9,137 bases of DNA from Chloroflexota bacterium. GTDB taxonomy: Bacteria > Chloroflexota > Limnocylindria > QHBO01. Positions 1 to 6,164 of this stretch are shown piece by piece. The first letter of the stretch is position 1; each line of letters begins with the position of its first letter. The stretch spans positions 1 to 9,137 of the forward strand of contig JAOUHE010000062.1 in assembly GCA_029865285.1 (NCBI GenBank). The letters run 5' to 3'. A program made the position numbers and the translations under genes. A model generated the notes under the pieces. It did no database searches. It worked only from the letters and a program-made list of their open reading frames with translations, and was not told the origin of the DNA.

Positions 1-485
1 ACCGTGTCGCACCTCGGCCCGGCCAGGAATCGGTCTGGGACTACCCCCGGCCGCCGCGGGTCGAGCCGTCGGACAGGCCGGTCCGCATCGAGTTCGGAGG
101 CGTGGTGATTGCTGAGTCGAGCAGGGCTCTACGCGTTCTGGAGACCGCGGGCGCACCATGCTGGTACCTCCCGCCCGACGACGTGCGGACCGACCTGCTG
201 GTCGACAGCAACTACCGCACGTTGTGCGAATGGAAAGGCCGCGCCGATCATCTCGACCTCCTGGTCGGGGAGCGAAGGTCGCGACGTGCTGCGTGGAGCT
301 ACCGCGACCCGCTACCGGGATTCGAGTCGATCGCCGGATGGATCGCCTTCTACGCCGGTCGAGTGGACGTCGCCACCGTTGCCGGCGAGACTGTCACGCC
401 CCAGCCGGGTGGCTACTACGGCGGCTGGGTAACCGGCGATGTCGTCGGGCCGTTCAAGGGTGAGCCGGGCACCGAGGGCTGGTAG
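1..485 (+). CDS. DUF427 domain protein, 5' end outside window
   Basis: The reading frame is open from base 3 to the TAG at 483-485, giving 160 visible residues, and it carries family sequence before any in-frame start, so the true start lies upstream. The first in-frame GTG (102) falls inside a conserved strand and is not the start. DUF427 landmarks seen: the N-terminal ESVWDYPRPPRVE stretch, FGGVVIAESSRALRVLETAG, the core CEWKGRADH (family pattern CxWKGxA), AAWSYRDPLPGF, the IAFYAGRVDV strand, and a C-terminal extension ending PQPGGYYGGWVTGDVVGPFKG. The C-terminus looks complete. DUF427 is a small cytosolic beta-rich domain of unknown biochemical role; I assign no reaction. It converges on the prenyltransferase gene, with 20 bases between the two stop codons. 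Confidence 0.9.
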   Translation, partial: RVAPRPGQESVWDYPRPPRVEPSDRPVRIEFGGVVIAESSRALRVLETAGAPCWYLPPDDVRTDLLVDSNYRTLCEWKGRADHLDLLVGERRSRRAAWSYRDPLPGFESIAGWIAFYAGRVDVATVAGETVTPQPGGYYGGWVTGDVVGPFKGEPGTEGW

Positions 486-505
486 CGCGGCCGGTCCCCC
501 GTCGC

Positions 506-1861
506 TCAGGTCAGCAGATCGACCGCAATCGCCACGAGGTAGCCGATCAGCAGCAACCCGCCGACATACAGGTGCAGGTTGACGTTGATCCCCATGTACG
601 CCATCAGCGCGTAGGGCTGCTCGTAGAACTGGCGGATCCCGCCGTAGACGCGCCATGCGAGCGGCGCCGCGAGGAGGGCCAGCAGCGTCCAAACCGGCAC
701 CAGACCACCGATGACGCCGCCGAGCACCGCGGCAAAGGCCACCACCGCGCCGGCCAGGTACACCCCGGTGACCACGTCCTGCGGCAATCGGACCGGCAGC
801 GTGCGCTTTCCGGCCGCCGCGTCGCCGACGCGATCGGGGATCTCGTTGACGTACAGGATGAGCGCCACAAGGATCGCCACCGGGACCGATACGAGCGCCG
901 CCTCCCAACTCAGCGTGCCCGTCTGGACCACGTAGGCGCCCAGCACCATGATCGGCCCGAAACCGATGGCGACCGCGATCTCGCCGAGCCCGCGGTAGAC
1001 CAGCTTGAGCGGCGGGGCGGTGTAGGCGATTCCCACCGCGATGCCCGCAAGGCCGATCCACAGCAGCGTGGCCGACCCTGTTGCCCACACGAGCCAAAGA
1101 CCGATCGCGGCGGCACCGCCGAACAGGCCGATGGCCAGCGCCACGAGTTGTCGCAGCGTGACGAGGTCGTAGATCAGCACCCGGGAGCCGCCGCTGAATT
1201 GGGTGGGGTTGACGTTGGCCTCGTCGGCACCTGAGAGCGTGTCGAAGATGTCGTTGGTCACGTTGATCGCGAGGTGTGCGAACGCGCCGCCGATCAAGGT
1301 AGCTAGCGCGAGCCACACGTCGAACGACCCGCTGCGTGCCGCCACCGCAAGGCCGAGCAGGACCGGAACGAACGTTGCTGAGAGAAAGGGGAGGCGCGTC
1401 GTGCGCAGGAAGAGCCAGCCCAGCGAGAGCCGCGGTCGAATGGTCCGCCCCTTCTCCTCCGAGAGCGCAGCGAGGTACCGGCGCGACTGCGGCACGGAGC
1501 GCTCGGAGTACTCGAAGAAGGGGATCTCGCTCTCGTCCCAGCCCCAGGCGCTGCTCGGCATGAAGACGACCGACCCGTCCGCCACGGGTCCGGCGGTGCC
1601 CCACAGCTGCAGGTAGCGCCGCTCGTCGTAGCCCTGGCCGGGCGTCGGCCGGATATGGCTGCCCAGCACGTTGACCGCGCGATCGGTGGGGATGGCGGCC
1701 GCCTCGCCCGCGGGCGCCTCTAGCACCACCGTCCCGGTCGATGTGTCGGCCCGGAATTCCGTCGCCACGCTCATCGGATAGCCGGCGTCGTCCACCCACG
1801 AGACGACCACAAAGGGGTATTCCGCGAGCTTGGAGAGGTCCTCCTTCTCAATACGAGGCAT
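506..1861 (-). CDS. PPOX-like domain fused to UbiA/MenA-type prenyltransferase
   Basis: This 451-residue protein has two parts. Residues about 10-105 resemble a pyridoxamine-5'-phosphate-oxidase-like (FMN-binding split-barrel) domain: PFVVVSWVDDAGYPMSV, then VVLEAP, then RRYLQLWGTAGPV. After a charged linker (about 110-150) comes a polytopic membrane domain, about 155-450, with the two aspartate-rich motifs of UbiA enzymes: NVTNDIFD (N203, D204, D207), and N339-E340-xx-D343-xxx-D347 followed by AAGKRTLPVRL. YTAPPLKLVYRGLGEI and GPIMVLGAY recall MenA, the 1,4-dihydroxy-2-naphthoate polyprenyltransferase, so the likely reaction is Mg-dependent prenylation of an aromatic acceptor. The actual acceptor is unknown. 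The start ATG shares one base with the stop codon of the upstream PPOX gene (TGATG), so the two are probably translationally coupled. The prenyltransferase superfamily call is firm; MenA function is an inference and the fused domain's cofactor is unknown. Confidence 0.85.
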   Translation of the reverse strand: MPRIEKEDLSKLAEYPFVVVSWVDDAGYPMSVATEFRADTSTGTVVLEAPAGEAAAIPTDRAVNVLGSHIRPTPGQGYDERRYLQLWGTAGPVADGSVVFMPSSAWGWDESEIPFFEYSERSVPQSRRYLAALSEEKGRTIRPRLSLGWLFLRTTRLPFLSATFVPVLLGLAVAARSGSFDVWLALATLIGGAFAHLAINVTNDIFDTLSGADEANVNPTQFSGGSRVLIYDLVTLRQLVALAIGLFGGAAAIGLWLVWATGSATLLWIGLAGIAVGIAYTAPPLKLVYRGLGEIAVAIGFGPIMVLGAYVVQTGTLSWEAALVSVPVAILVALILYVNEIPDRVGDAAAGKRTLPVRLPQDVVTGVYLAGAVVAFAAVLGGVIGGLVPVWTLLALLAAPLAWRVYGGIRQFYEQPYALMAYMGINVNLHLYVGGLLLIGYLVAIAVDLLT

Positions 1862-2349
1862 CAGGCCGCAGCCTCGCCCGGGCTGACGCTCTCGACTGGC
1901 GCGCGGCCGGTGTCGCCATCCTCCCAGAGGAGGCAGCGCTCCGGGGTGATCTCGATGACCGCGCGCTCAAAGAAGAGCGGCAGGGCGACGCGCATCTTGA
2001 GGAACGCGTCGATCACCGGCTCCTTCTTCCGCCACAGATCGAGGATCAGGCGCTCCCATTGCGAATGCGGGTCGTCCTCGATCACGCGGGCGGTCCCCTG
2101 GACGGTGGCGCGGTCCGTCAGACCGCCGAGGGCGATCGGGTCGGTCAACGAAATCGACACGTGCGGGTCACGCTTGATGTGCTCCAGTTTGCGACTGAAG
2201 AGCGTGCTCGAGTGCATGTAGATCCGCTCGCCGTCGTACAGCGGAATCAGGGGATGGGTGACCGGGCGACCGTCACGACCAATGACCGTCAGCTCACCGA
2301 CCAGCGCCACATCGAGCAGCCGCTCAACCGGCGCGGGCAGCCATCCCAT
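1861..2349 (-). CDS. PPOX-class (FMN/F420-binding split-barrel) protein
   Basis: This 162-residue soluble protein has the usual length and layout of the pyridoxamine-5'-phosphate-oxidase-like superfamily. GELTVIGRDGRPVTHPLIPLYDGERIYMHSS is the first half of the barrel. The phosphate-binding segment follows at about residues 48-68, FSRKLEHIKRDPHVSISL, matching the family pattern SRKxxxxxxDPxVS. TVQGTARVIED is a later barrel strand. Members use FMN, F420 or haem and act as oxidoreductases or cofactor binders; the sequence does not decide which. The start is supported by a strong Shine-Dalgarno GGAGGT (minus strand, 2360-2355) five bases upstream. It is the first gene of a two-gene operon with the PPOX-UbiA fusion, so one operon encodes two split-barrel domains. 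Since these proteins act as dimers, the two could pair; that is inference. Confidence 0.82.
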   Translation of the reverse strand: MGWLPAPVERLLDVALVGELTVIGRDGRPVTHPLIPLYDGERIYMHSSTLFSRKLEHIKRDPHVSISLTDPIALGGLTDRATVQGTARVIEDDPHSQWERLILDLWRKKEPVIDAFLKMRVALPLFFERAVIEITPERCLLWEDGDTGRAPVESVSPGEAAA

Positions 2350-2354
2350 GAGAT

Positions 2355-2360
2355 ACCTCC
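2355..2360 (-). promoter_or_regulatory. Shine-Dalgarno of the PPOX gene
   Basis: GGAGGT on the minus strand, five bases before the ATG at 2349. This is one of the clear leadered starts in the window, in contrast to the leaderless ones, and it fixes the start of the PPOX gene. Confidence 0.75.
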
Positions 2361-2370
2361 GTCAGGTGGA

Positions 2371-2394
2371 GCAATGAATTGCCCACCAAACATA
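2371..2394 (-). promoter_or_regulatory. possible promoter and small palindrome of the PPOX-UbiA operon
   Basis: On the minus strand TATGTT (2394-2389) could be a -10 box. It is followed by GCAATTCATTGC (2382-2371), an inverted repeat with five-base arms and a two-base centre, lying where transcription would start and so at a place where a repressor could act. No good -35 hexamer is visible at 16-18 bases. The repeat is short and may be chance. Confidence 0.3.
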
Positions 2395-2436
2395 GCGCAT
2401 CGGGCCCGAAGGGTCTGGGCCGGTCGGTCGCGCGAG

Positions 2437-2442
2437 TACACT
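2437..2442 (+). promoter_or_regulatory. -10 box of corA, leaderless type
   Basis: TACACT lies nine bases before the ATG at 2452 and there is no purine-rich Shine-Dalgarno between them. Transcription would start at or just before the start codon. No -35 element is recognisable. The same layout recurs before the Fur, ArsR, UBP-finger and DUF2520 genes. Confidence 0.5.
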
Positions 2443-2451
2443 CGCGGCGCC

Positions 2452-3447
2452 ATGACCGACCACTCAAATCGCACCTGCCTGGCGCGACTTCCGGGCGGCG
2501 AGCTGCGCGATCTGGGCCCAGACGAACTTGCCCAGATCGACAAGTTGCGGGCGCTCCCCAACCACCTCGTCTGGATGGACATCTTCGACCCGTCGGAAGA
2601 GGACGTGGCGTTGCTTCGCGACGAGTTTGACCTGCACCCACTAGCCGTGGAGGATGTCGAGAAGCGTCGCCAGCGTCCCAAGATAGACACCTACCCTGGG
2701 CAACACATGATCGTGACCTACGAGGTGCTCGCGGGCTCCTCGGAGGATCGGTCGTTCGATCTCGGCGAGTTGCACCTGTTCGCGGGGGCGGGATACCTGG
2801 TGTCGGTGCGGTGGCACTCCTCGCCGGCGCTCGAGGATGTCGAGCGGCGCTTCCGGCAGCGGACCGACGCCGTCGGCGCGACCCCGGGTGGGCTTCTCTA
2901 TTCGGTCCTCGACGGCGTCGTTGACGGCTACTTTCCACTGCTCGACCGTCTTTCGGACCGGATCGAGGAGCTCGAAGACCGCATCGTCGAGGGCCGCGAG
3001 GGCGGGGACACGCTGCGGATGGTCCTGGGCCTGAAGCGAGAGTTGCTCGAACTGCGCCGGATCCTCGCGCCCCAGCGGGACGTGGCCAATGCCCTGCTTC
3101 GCCGAGAAGTGCCCCTGATCGACGACGCCGCTGTCCCGTATTTCCAGGACCTCTACGACCACTTGGTTCGCGTGCTCGACCAGCTTGACCTGGAGCGCGA
3201 CCTGGTGGCCTCGGCCCTCGAGGCCAACCTGACGGTGACCAGCAACAACCTCAACGCGGTGATGAAGCGTCTGACGGCCTTCACCGTAATCCTGATGGTG
3301 CCAACGCTGATCGCCGGCATCTACGGGATGAACTTCGAATTCATCCCCGAACTCAGCTGGCCGTGGGGGTACGGCTGGGCGCTGGGGATCATGGCCGTGG
3401 CGATGGGCGGCGCGGCAGCCTTCTTCAAGCGGAACGACTGGTTCTGA
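2452..3447 (+). CDS. corA: CorA-type magnesium/cobalt channel protein
   Basis: The protein has 331 residues, the normal CorA length. A soluble alpha/beta domain (about 1-150) includes VWMDIFDPSEED and the family-typical LHPLAVEDVEKRRQRPKID. A long helical stalk follows (about 155-272, rich in DRIEELEDRI and LKRELLELRR). TM1 spans about 275-291 and ends in the signature Y-G292-M293-N294 that forms the selectivity loop. TM2 spans about 307-325 and is followed by the basic C-terminal tail KRNDWF. It should form a homopentameric inner-membrane channel for Mg2+, possibly also Co2+ or Ni2+. The frame is open much further upstream, but the family N-terminus and the -10 box at 2437-2442 support the ATG at 2452. 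It converges on the ureohydrolase gene 12 bases away. No metal-responsive leader such as an M-box fits in the 102-base upstream gap. Confidence 0.94.
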   Translation: MTDHSNRTCLARLPGGELRDLGPDELAQIDKLRALPNHLVWMDIFDPSEEDVALLRDEFDLHPLAVEDVEKRRQRPKIDTYPGQHMIVTYEVLAGSSEDRSFDLGELHLFAGAGYLVSVRWHSSPALEDVERRFRQRTDAVGATPGGLLYSVLDGVVDGYFPLLDRLSDRIEELEDRIVEGREGGDTLRMVLGLKRELLELRRILAPQRDVANALLRREVPLIDDAAVPYFQDLYDHLVRVLDQLDLERDLVASALEANLTVTSNNLNAVMKRLTAFTVILMVPTLIAGIYGMNFEFIPELSWPWGYGWALGIMAVAMGGAAAFFKRNDWF

Positions 3448-3459
3448 CGGTTCGGTGCG

Positions 3460-4389
3460 CTAGACCTCAGATCGCCGCGCGAGGGCTCCCAGCAGCAGCA
3501 TGGCGAGCCGGACGACGATCAGGGCCGACGCGCCGGTCGCATCGAGCGCCGGCACGAGTTCGGTGAAGGCGGCCCCGGCGAGTCGGTGGTTCGCTGCGAT
3601 GCCGCAGACGAGGTCCGATGCGAGATCGTATGAGAGGCCGCCGGGCGAGAGGCCGCTGACCGCAGGGGCCACCGACGGGTCGAGCGCATCTACGTCGAAG
3701 AGCAGGAAGATCGGCATCCCCATCGGCAACTGGGCGAGCAGCCACGGCACACCGCGCTCTCGCAGCTGTCGGGCGGTGACCAACAGGTTGCCCGCGGCGC
3801 GTGCGTCCGCAACGTCGGAGGACCGTGCACTGCCGACGCCCCGCAGGCCCACCTGCACGACCCGGGCTACGTGCTCCATCTCGCCGATGCGCCGCATGGT
3901 TGACGAGTACCCCTCGCGGACACCTGCCACCTCATCGCGGTAGTCGAGGTGGGCATCCACCTGGACGACACAGACCGGGCCGCGGCCGGCGAAGGCGCGG
4001 AGGACCGGGATCGGGACCGAATCGTCGCCACCGAAGATCAGTGGCATGACCCCTGCATCCAGCAGCGAGCGGACGGCGCCCTGGGCGCGCGCCGCGTTGC
4101 CGGCACCATCGTCGGGCGTCCCCGGAACGTCGCCGACGTCCGCGATCCGCAGCCCGCTACCGGGCGGGAGCATCGGTCCGTCCAGGTCGAAGTCGTGGTG
4201 CCCGGCAAACGAAGCGAGCCGCCGGGAACGCTGGCGCACCGCATCTGGGGCCTCGGCGCACCCGGTCGTCAGTCCGGGGTCCGGGTATGGCACGCCGTGC
4301 GGTACCCCGAGGATGGCAACGTCCGCCTCATCGGGACGCAGCGACTCGAGCGCAGTTGCGGGCAGGCCCAGGAAGGTGACCTCGCTCAC
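3460..4389 (-). CDS. arginase/agmatinase-superfamily ureohydrolase
   Basis: The 309-residue protein starts at GTG 4389, which overlaps the stop codon of the Fur-family gene by four bases (GTGA). The longer open frame to 4518 only translates the regulator in a second frame. Family motifs: FGGDDS (residues 119-124), DAHLD (D145, H147, D149), FDVDALDP (D232, D234) and TELVPALD (E277). These supply the Asp and His ligands of the binuclear metal centre that hydrolyses guanidino groups to urea. The first motif is normally GGDHS; its His, a ligand of metal A, is Asp123 here. YSSTMRR (161-167) replaces the usual His-containing substrate loop. The substrate (agmatine, guanidinobutyrate, guanidine or other) cannot be read from sequence. 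Coupling to a Fur-type regulator and a divergent Ni/Co importer suggests a nickel enzyme; that is inference. Confidence 0.88.
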   Translation of the reverse strand: MSEVTFLGLPATALESLRPDEADVAILGVPHGVPYPDPGLTTGCAEAPDAVRQRSRRLASFAGHHDFDLDGPMLPPGSGLRIADVGDVPGTPDDGAGNAARAQGAVRSLLDAGVMPLIFGGDDSVPIPVLRAFAGRGPVCVVQVDAHLDYRDEVAGVREGYSSTMRRIGEMEHVARVVQVGLRGVGSARSSDVADARAAGNLLVTARQLRERGVPWLLAQLPMGMPIFLLFDVDALDPSVAPAVSGLSPGGLSYDLASDLVCGIAANHRLAGAAFTELVPALDATGASALIVVRLAMLLLGALARRSEV

Positions 4390-4841
4390 GACGTGCCCGC
4401 CCGCGTGCACGCCGGGCAGCGACCGACCACGGTCACGTGGGACAGGTCGACGGCGAATCCGTCCGAGACACGCAGCAGTTCCACGATGGCCGCTGCAGGC
4501 TCCGCACCGATCTCCCATCGTCCGCCGCAGCCGGCGCAGTGGAGATGACCGTGCTCTTCCTCTGGTCGCACGTGGAACTCCTCCCGCCCATCGGCCCCAT
4601 GGCCGTGGCGCACAAGCCCGATCTCCTCGAGGACGTCCAGCGTGCGGTACACGGTGGACGGGATGGTGGACGGGTCCACCGCGCGGCAGCGCTCGACCAG
4701 CTCCGCGCCGGTGACGTGGCCACGGGTCGCGGCAAGGACCGAGACCACCGTCCGTCGCTGCGGCGTCCAGCGCAATCCCCGATCGCGCAGCCGCTGCCGC
4801 ACGCTCGACCAGGGTTCGGCGAATGATCCGGTCGCAAACAT
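4386..4841 (-). CDS. Fur-family metalloregulator, probably Nur/Zur-like
   Basis: The 151-residue protein has the full Fur layout. The winged helix is at about 10-85, with WTPQRRTVVSVLAA and the recognition region IPSTVYRTLDVLEEIGLV. The metal-binding dimerisation domain is at about 88-146. Structural zinc ligands are C102/C105 and C142/C145. Possible sensory ligands are H42, H79, H81, H90, the HGHLH cluster (H97, H99, H101) and H135. The start ATG at 4841 follows a -10 box by seven bases with no Shine-Dalgarno, so the mRNA looks leaderless. It lies upstream of and overlaps the ureohydrolase, and diverges from a nickel/cobalt transporter across a Nur-box-like repeat. That context favours a nickel sensor (Nur) over an iron (Fur) or zinc (Zur) sensor. 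Metal specificity is inferred from context and operator, not proven by ligands. Confidence 0.88.
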   Translation of the reverse strand: MFATGSFAEPWSSVRQRLRDRGLRWTPQRRTVVSVLAATRGHVTGAELVERCRAVDPSTIPSTVYRTLDVLEEIGLVRHGHGADGREEFHVRPEEEHGHLHCAGCGGRWEIGAEPAAAIVELLRVSDGFAVDLSHVTVVGRCPACTRAGTS

Positions 4842-4848
4842 GGGCGGT

Positions 4849-4854
4849 AGTATA
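4849..4854 (-). promoter_or_regulatory. -10 box of the Fur-ureohydrolase operon, leaderless type
   Basis: TATACT on the minus strand (4854-4849), then seven bases, then the ATG at 4841. No Shine-Dalgarno is present. The -35 position falls within the inverted repeat at 4867-4882, so a bound regulator would block the promoter. Confidence 0.6.
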
Positions 4855-4866
4855 GGGACGCAGTTA

Positions 4867-4882
4867 ATGCAACCTATTGCAA
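4867..4882. promoter_or_regulatory. Nur-box-like operator between regulator and nickel transporter
   Basis: The sequence ATGCAA-CCTA-TTGCAA contains a perfect inverted repeat TGCAA/TTGCA (4868-4872 and 4877-4881). From memory, the nickel-responsive Nur of Streptomyces binds tTGCaa-N5-ttGCAA. This site matches both half-sites but has a four-base spacer. It covers the -35 region of the Fur-family gene and ends nine bases before the ATG of the transporter at 4892, so one bound dimer could repress both directions. The regulator at 4386-4841 is the obvious candidate to bind it. Confidence 0.6.
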
Positions 4883-4891
4883 GAGGGACAC

Positions 4892-5677
4892 ATGTCGGAG
4901 CTGTTTGCGCTGGCGGGCTTCGGCTTTCTGCTCGGGATGCGCCATGCCACCGATGCCGATCACGTCATTGCGGTGACCACGATCCTATCCCGCAGTCGGC
5001 GCTTTCTGCACTCCACCATGATCGGTGCGCTGTGGGGCCTCGGGCACACCGTGACCGTGTTGATCGTCGGGACTGCGATCATCGCCTTCAACGTGATCAT
5101 CCCCCCGCCGGTCGGCCTGGCGATGGAGCTCGCCGTGGCGGTCATGCTCATCACGCTCGGGATCCTGAACCTGACCGGCGCGATGCGGCGCCTTACGGAG
5201 CGCCTCACCCCTCCGGCGCCACTCCACGGCCACGACCACGCGCACCGGCACGCCCACGCCGAGGAGCCCGTCGAGCACGGCCACGACCACGCGCACCTGC
5301 ACGGGCACGGATCCGATCCCGGCCTCCTTGCCACGTTCGGCTGGTACCAGCTGGCACGCCCTGTTGTGGTCGGCCTCGTCCATGGACTGGCTGGCTCGGC
5401 CGCGGTGGCGCTGCTGGTCCTTGCCACCATTCAGGACACCGGAACCGCGATCGCGTACCTGATCGTCTTCTGCCTGGGTGTCGCCGCGGGGATGGCGATG
5501 CTGACCACGCTCATCGGTCTTCCCTTCCTTGTCTCGCGCACGCGCTCGGAGCGGATCAATCGCTGGCTGACCGTGGGGTCTGGAGTCGTGTCGCTCGCTC
5601 TTGGGATCTACCTCGGGTACCGGATCGGATTCGTCGACGGGCTCTTCACCGGCGACTTGCACTGGGAGCCGGCCTAG
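4892..5677 (+). CDS. NiCoT-like nickel/cobalt transporter with His-rich loop
   Basis: The 261-residue integral membrane protein has the nickel/cobalt transporter signature HX4DH near its N-terminus (R17-HATDADH-V25: H18, D23, H24), followed by GLGHTVTVLIVG (49-60) and later GLVHGLAGSAAVALLV (161-176). About six hydrophobic segments are visible. The cytosolic-type loop at 112-139 has twelve histidines, mostly alternating with Gly, Asp or Ala, and probably binds metal. The start chosen is ATG 4892, with a GAGGG Shine-Dalgarno at 4883-4887. An earlier in-frame TTG at 4877 lies in the operator and is unlikely. Expected role: import of Ni2+ and/or Co2+. An RcnA-type exporter is an alternative because His-rich loops also occur there, but the intact N-terminal HX4DH and Nur-like control favour uptake. 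Confidence 0.85.
   Translation: MSELFALAGFGFLLGMRHATDADHVIAVTTILSRSRRFLHSTMIGALWGLGHTVTVLIVGTAIIAFNVIIPPPVGLAMELAVAVMLITLGILNLTGAMRRLTERLTPPAPLHGHDHAHRHAHAEEPVEHGHDHAHLHGHGSDPGLLATFGWYQLARPVVVGLVHGLAGSAAVALLVLATIQDTGTAIAYLIVFCLGVAAGMAMLTTLIGLPFLVSRTRSERINRWLTVGSGVVSLALGIYLGYRIGFVDGLFTGDLHWEPA
5225..5296 (+). repeat. in-frame direct repeat coding the His-rich loop
   Basis: A 21-base segment at 5225-5245, encoding HGHDHAH, recurs identically at 5276-5296, 51 bases (17 codons) later. The codons after each copy also alternate His. This looks like internal duplication of a His-rich unit in the nickel transporter. Confidence 0.8.
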
Positions 5678-5718
5678 ACGCCAGTCGAGATACCGCGTCC
5701 GCCCAAGCGGCCGGAGCG

Positions 5719-5755
5719 TATCCTGCGCACCGCCGATCATCGCGTTGACAGGAGG
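5719..5755 (+). promoter_or_regulatory. possible -10 and Shine-Dalgarno before the DUF6220 gene
   Basis: TATCCT at 5719-5724 could be a -10 box, without a good -35. AGGAGG at 5750-5755 is a near-perfect Shine-Dalgarno. It touches GTG 5756 but stands six bases from GTG 5762, which decides for the latter start. The genes may instead be read through from the nickel transporter across the 84-base gap. Confidence 0.4.
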
Positions 5756-5761
5756 GTGTCC

Positions 5762-6145
5762 GTGGTTCGTGGCTTCCGATGGGCGTACGCCGCCCTGGCC
5801 TGGCTCTTCGTGGCCGGGGTGATCTACCAGGTGCTACTCGCCGGGCTGTTCCTATTCGATCCCACCTCCAGTTCAAAGGCGCACATCGACGTCGGCTACA
5901 GCCTCTCGCTGGCCCCTGTGCTCATCCTCGTCGCCGGTGCGATCGGGCGGGTCGGCTCGCGGCTGCTGCTGTGGACCGCGGCACTGCTGGTGCTGGCAGT
6001 CGTCCAGGCGAGCCTGCCCTCCCTGCGGGACGGCGCTCCGTTCGTCGCCGCATTGCACCCGGTGAACGCCATGCTCGTCTTCTGGCTGGCGGTGACCATC
6101 GGGCTGCGCGCGTGGACCCTCGTTCGCGAGCCGCCGGCCGCGTAG
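5762..6145 (+). CDS. DUF6220-like four-helix membrane protein
   Basis: The 127-residue protein is almost entirely hydrophobic. Four membrane helices lie at about 8-31, 45-62, 66-84 and 95-115. Two His stand at helix edges in family-like contexts: H41 in HIDVGYSLSL and H99 in ALHPVNAMLVF. This pattern resembles my recollection of DUF6220; no function is known to me. GTG 5762 is preferred over GTG 5756 because of Shine-Dalgarno spacing. It is followed 19 bases later by another small four-helix membrane protein with its own Shine-Dalgarno, so the two are probably co-transcribed. Paired conserved His in a four-helix protein could ligate haem, as in cytochrome b561-like folds; this is speculative. 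Confidence 0.7.
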   Translation: MVRGFRWAYAALAWLFVAGVIYQVLLAGLFLFDPTSSSKAHIDVGYSLSLAPVLILVAGAIGRVGSRLLLWTAALLVLAVVQASLPSLRDGAPFVAALHPVNAMLVFWLAVTIGLRAWTLVREPPAA

Positions 6146-6151
6146 GCAGAT

Positions 6152-6160
6152 GGGAGAAGG
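6152..6160 (+). promoter_or_regulatory. Shine-Dalgarno of the DUF2269-like gene
   Basis: GGGAGAAGG ends four bases before ATG 6165. It supports that start over the in-frame ATG at 6150, which precedes the Shine-Dalgarno. Confidence 0.7.
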
Positions 6161-6164
6161 ACCG

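Noticed and set aside
312..1799. Long open frame on the minus strand, 495 codons, in a different frame from the prenyltransferase
   Set aside because: Arg/Gly/Pro-rich shadow of the prenyltransferase gene, typical of GC-rich DNA; it lacks any family motif and the true frame has clear ones.
1741..2451. Upstream extension of corA by 237 codons
   Set aside because: It is antisense to the PPOX gene, has shadow composition, and CorA proteins begin near ATG 2452, which has its own -10 box.
4390..4518. N-terminal extension of the ureohydrolase
   Set aside because: It translates the Fur-family gene in another frame; GTG 4389 gives the family start and a GTGA overlap.
4877..4891. TTG start for the nickel transporter, five codons earlier
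   Set aside because: It lies inside the operator repeat and has no Shine-Dalgarno; ATG 4892 has one.
5745..5750. TTGACA as a -35 box before the DUF6220 gene
   Set aside because: No -10 at 16-18 bases downstream, which would fall inside the gene; it overlaps the Shine-Dalgarno and is probably chance.
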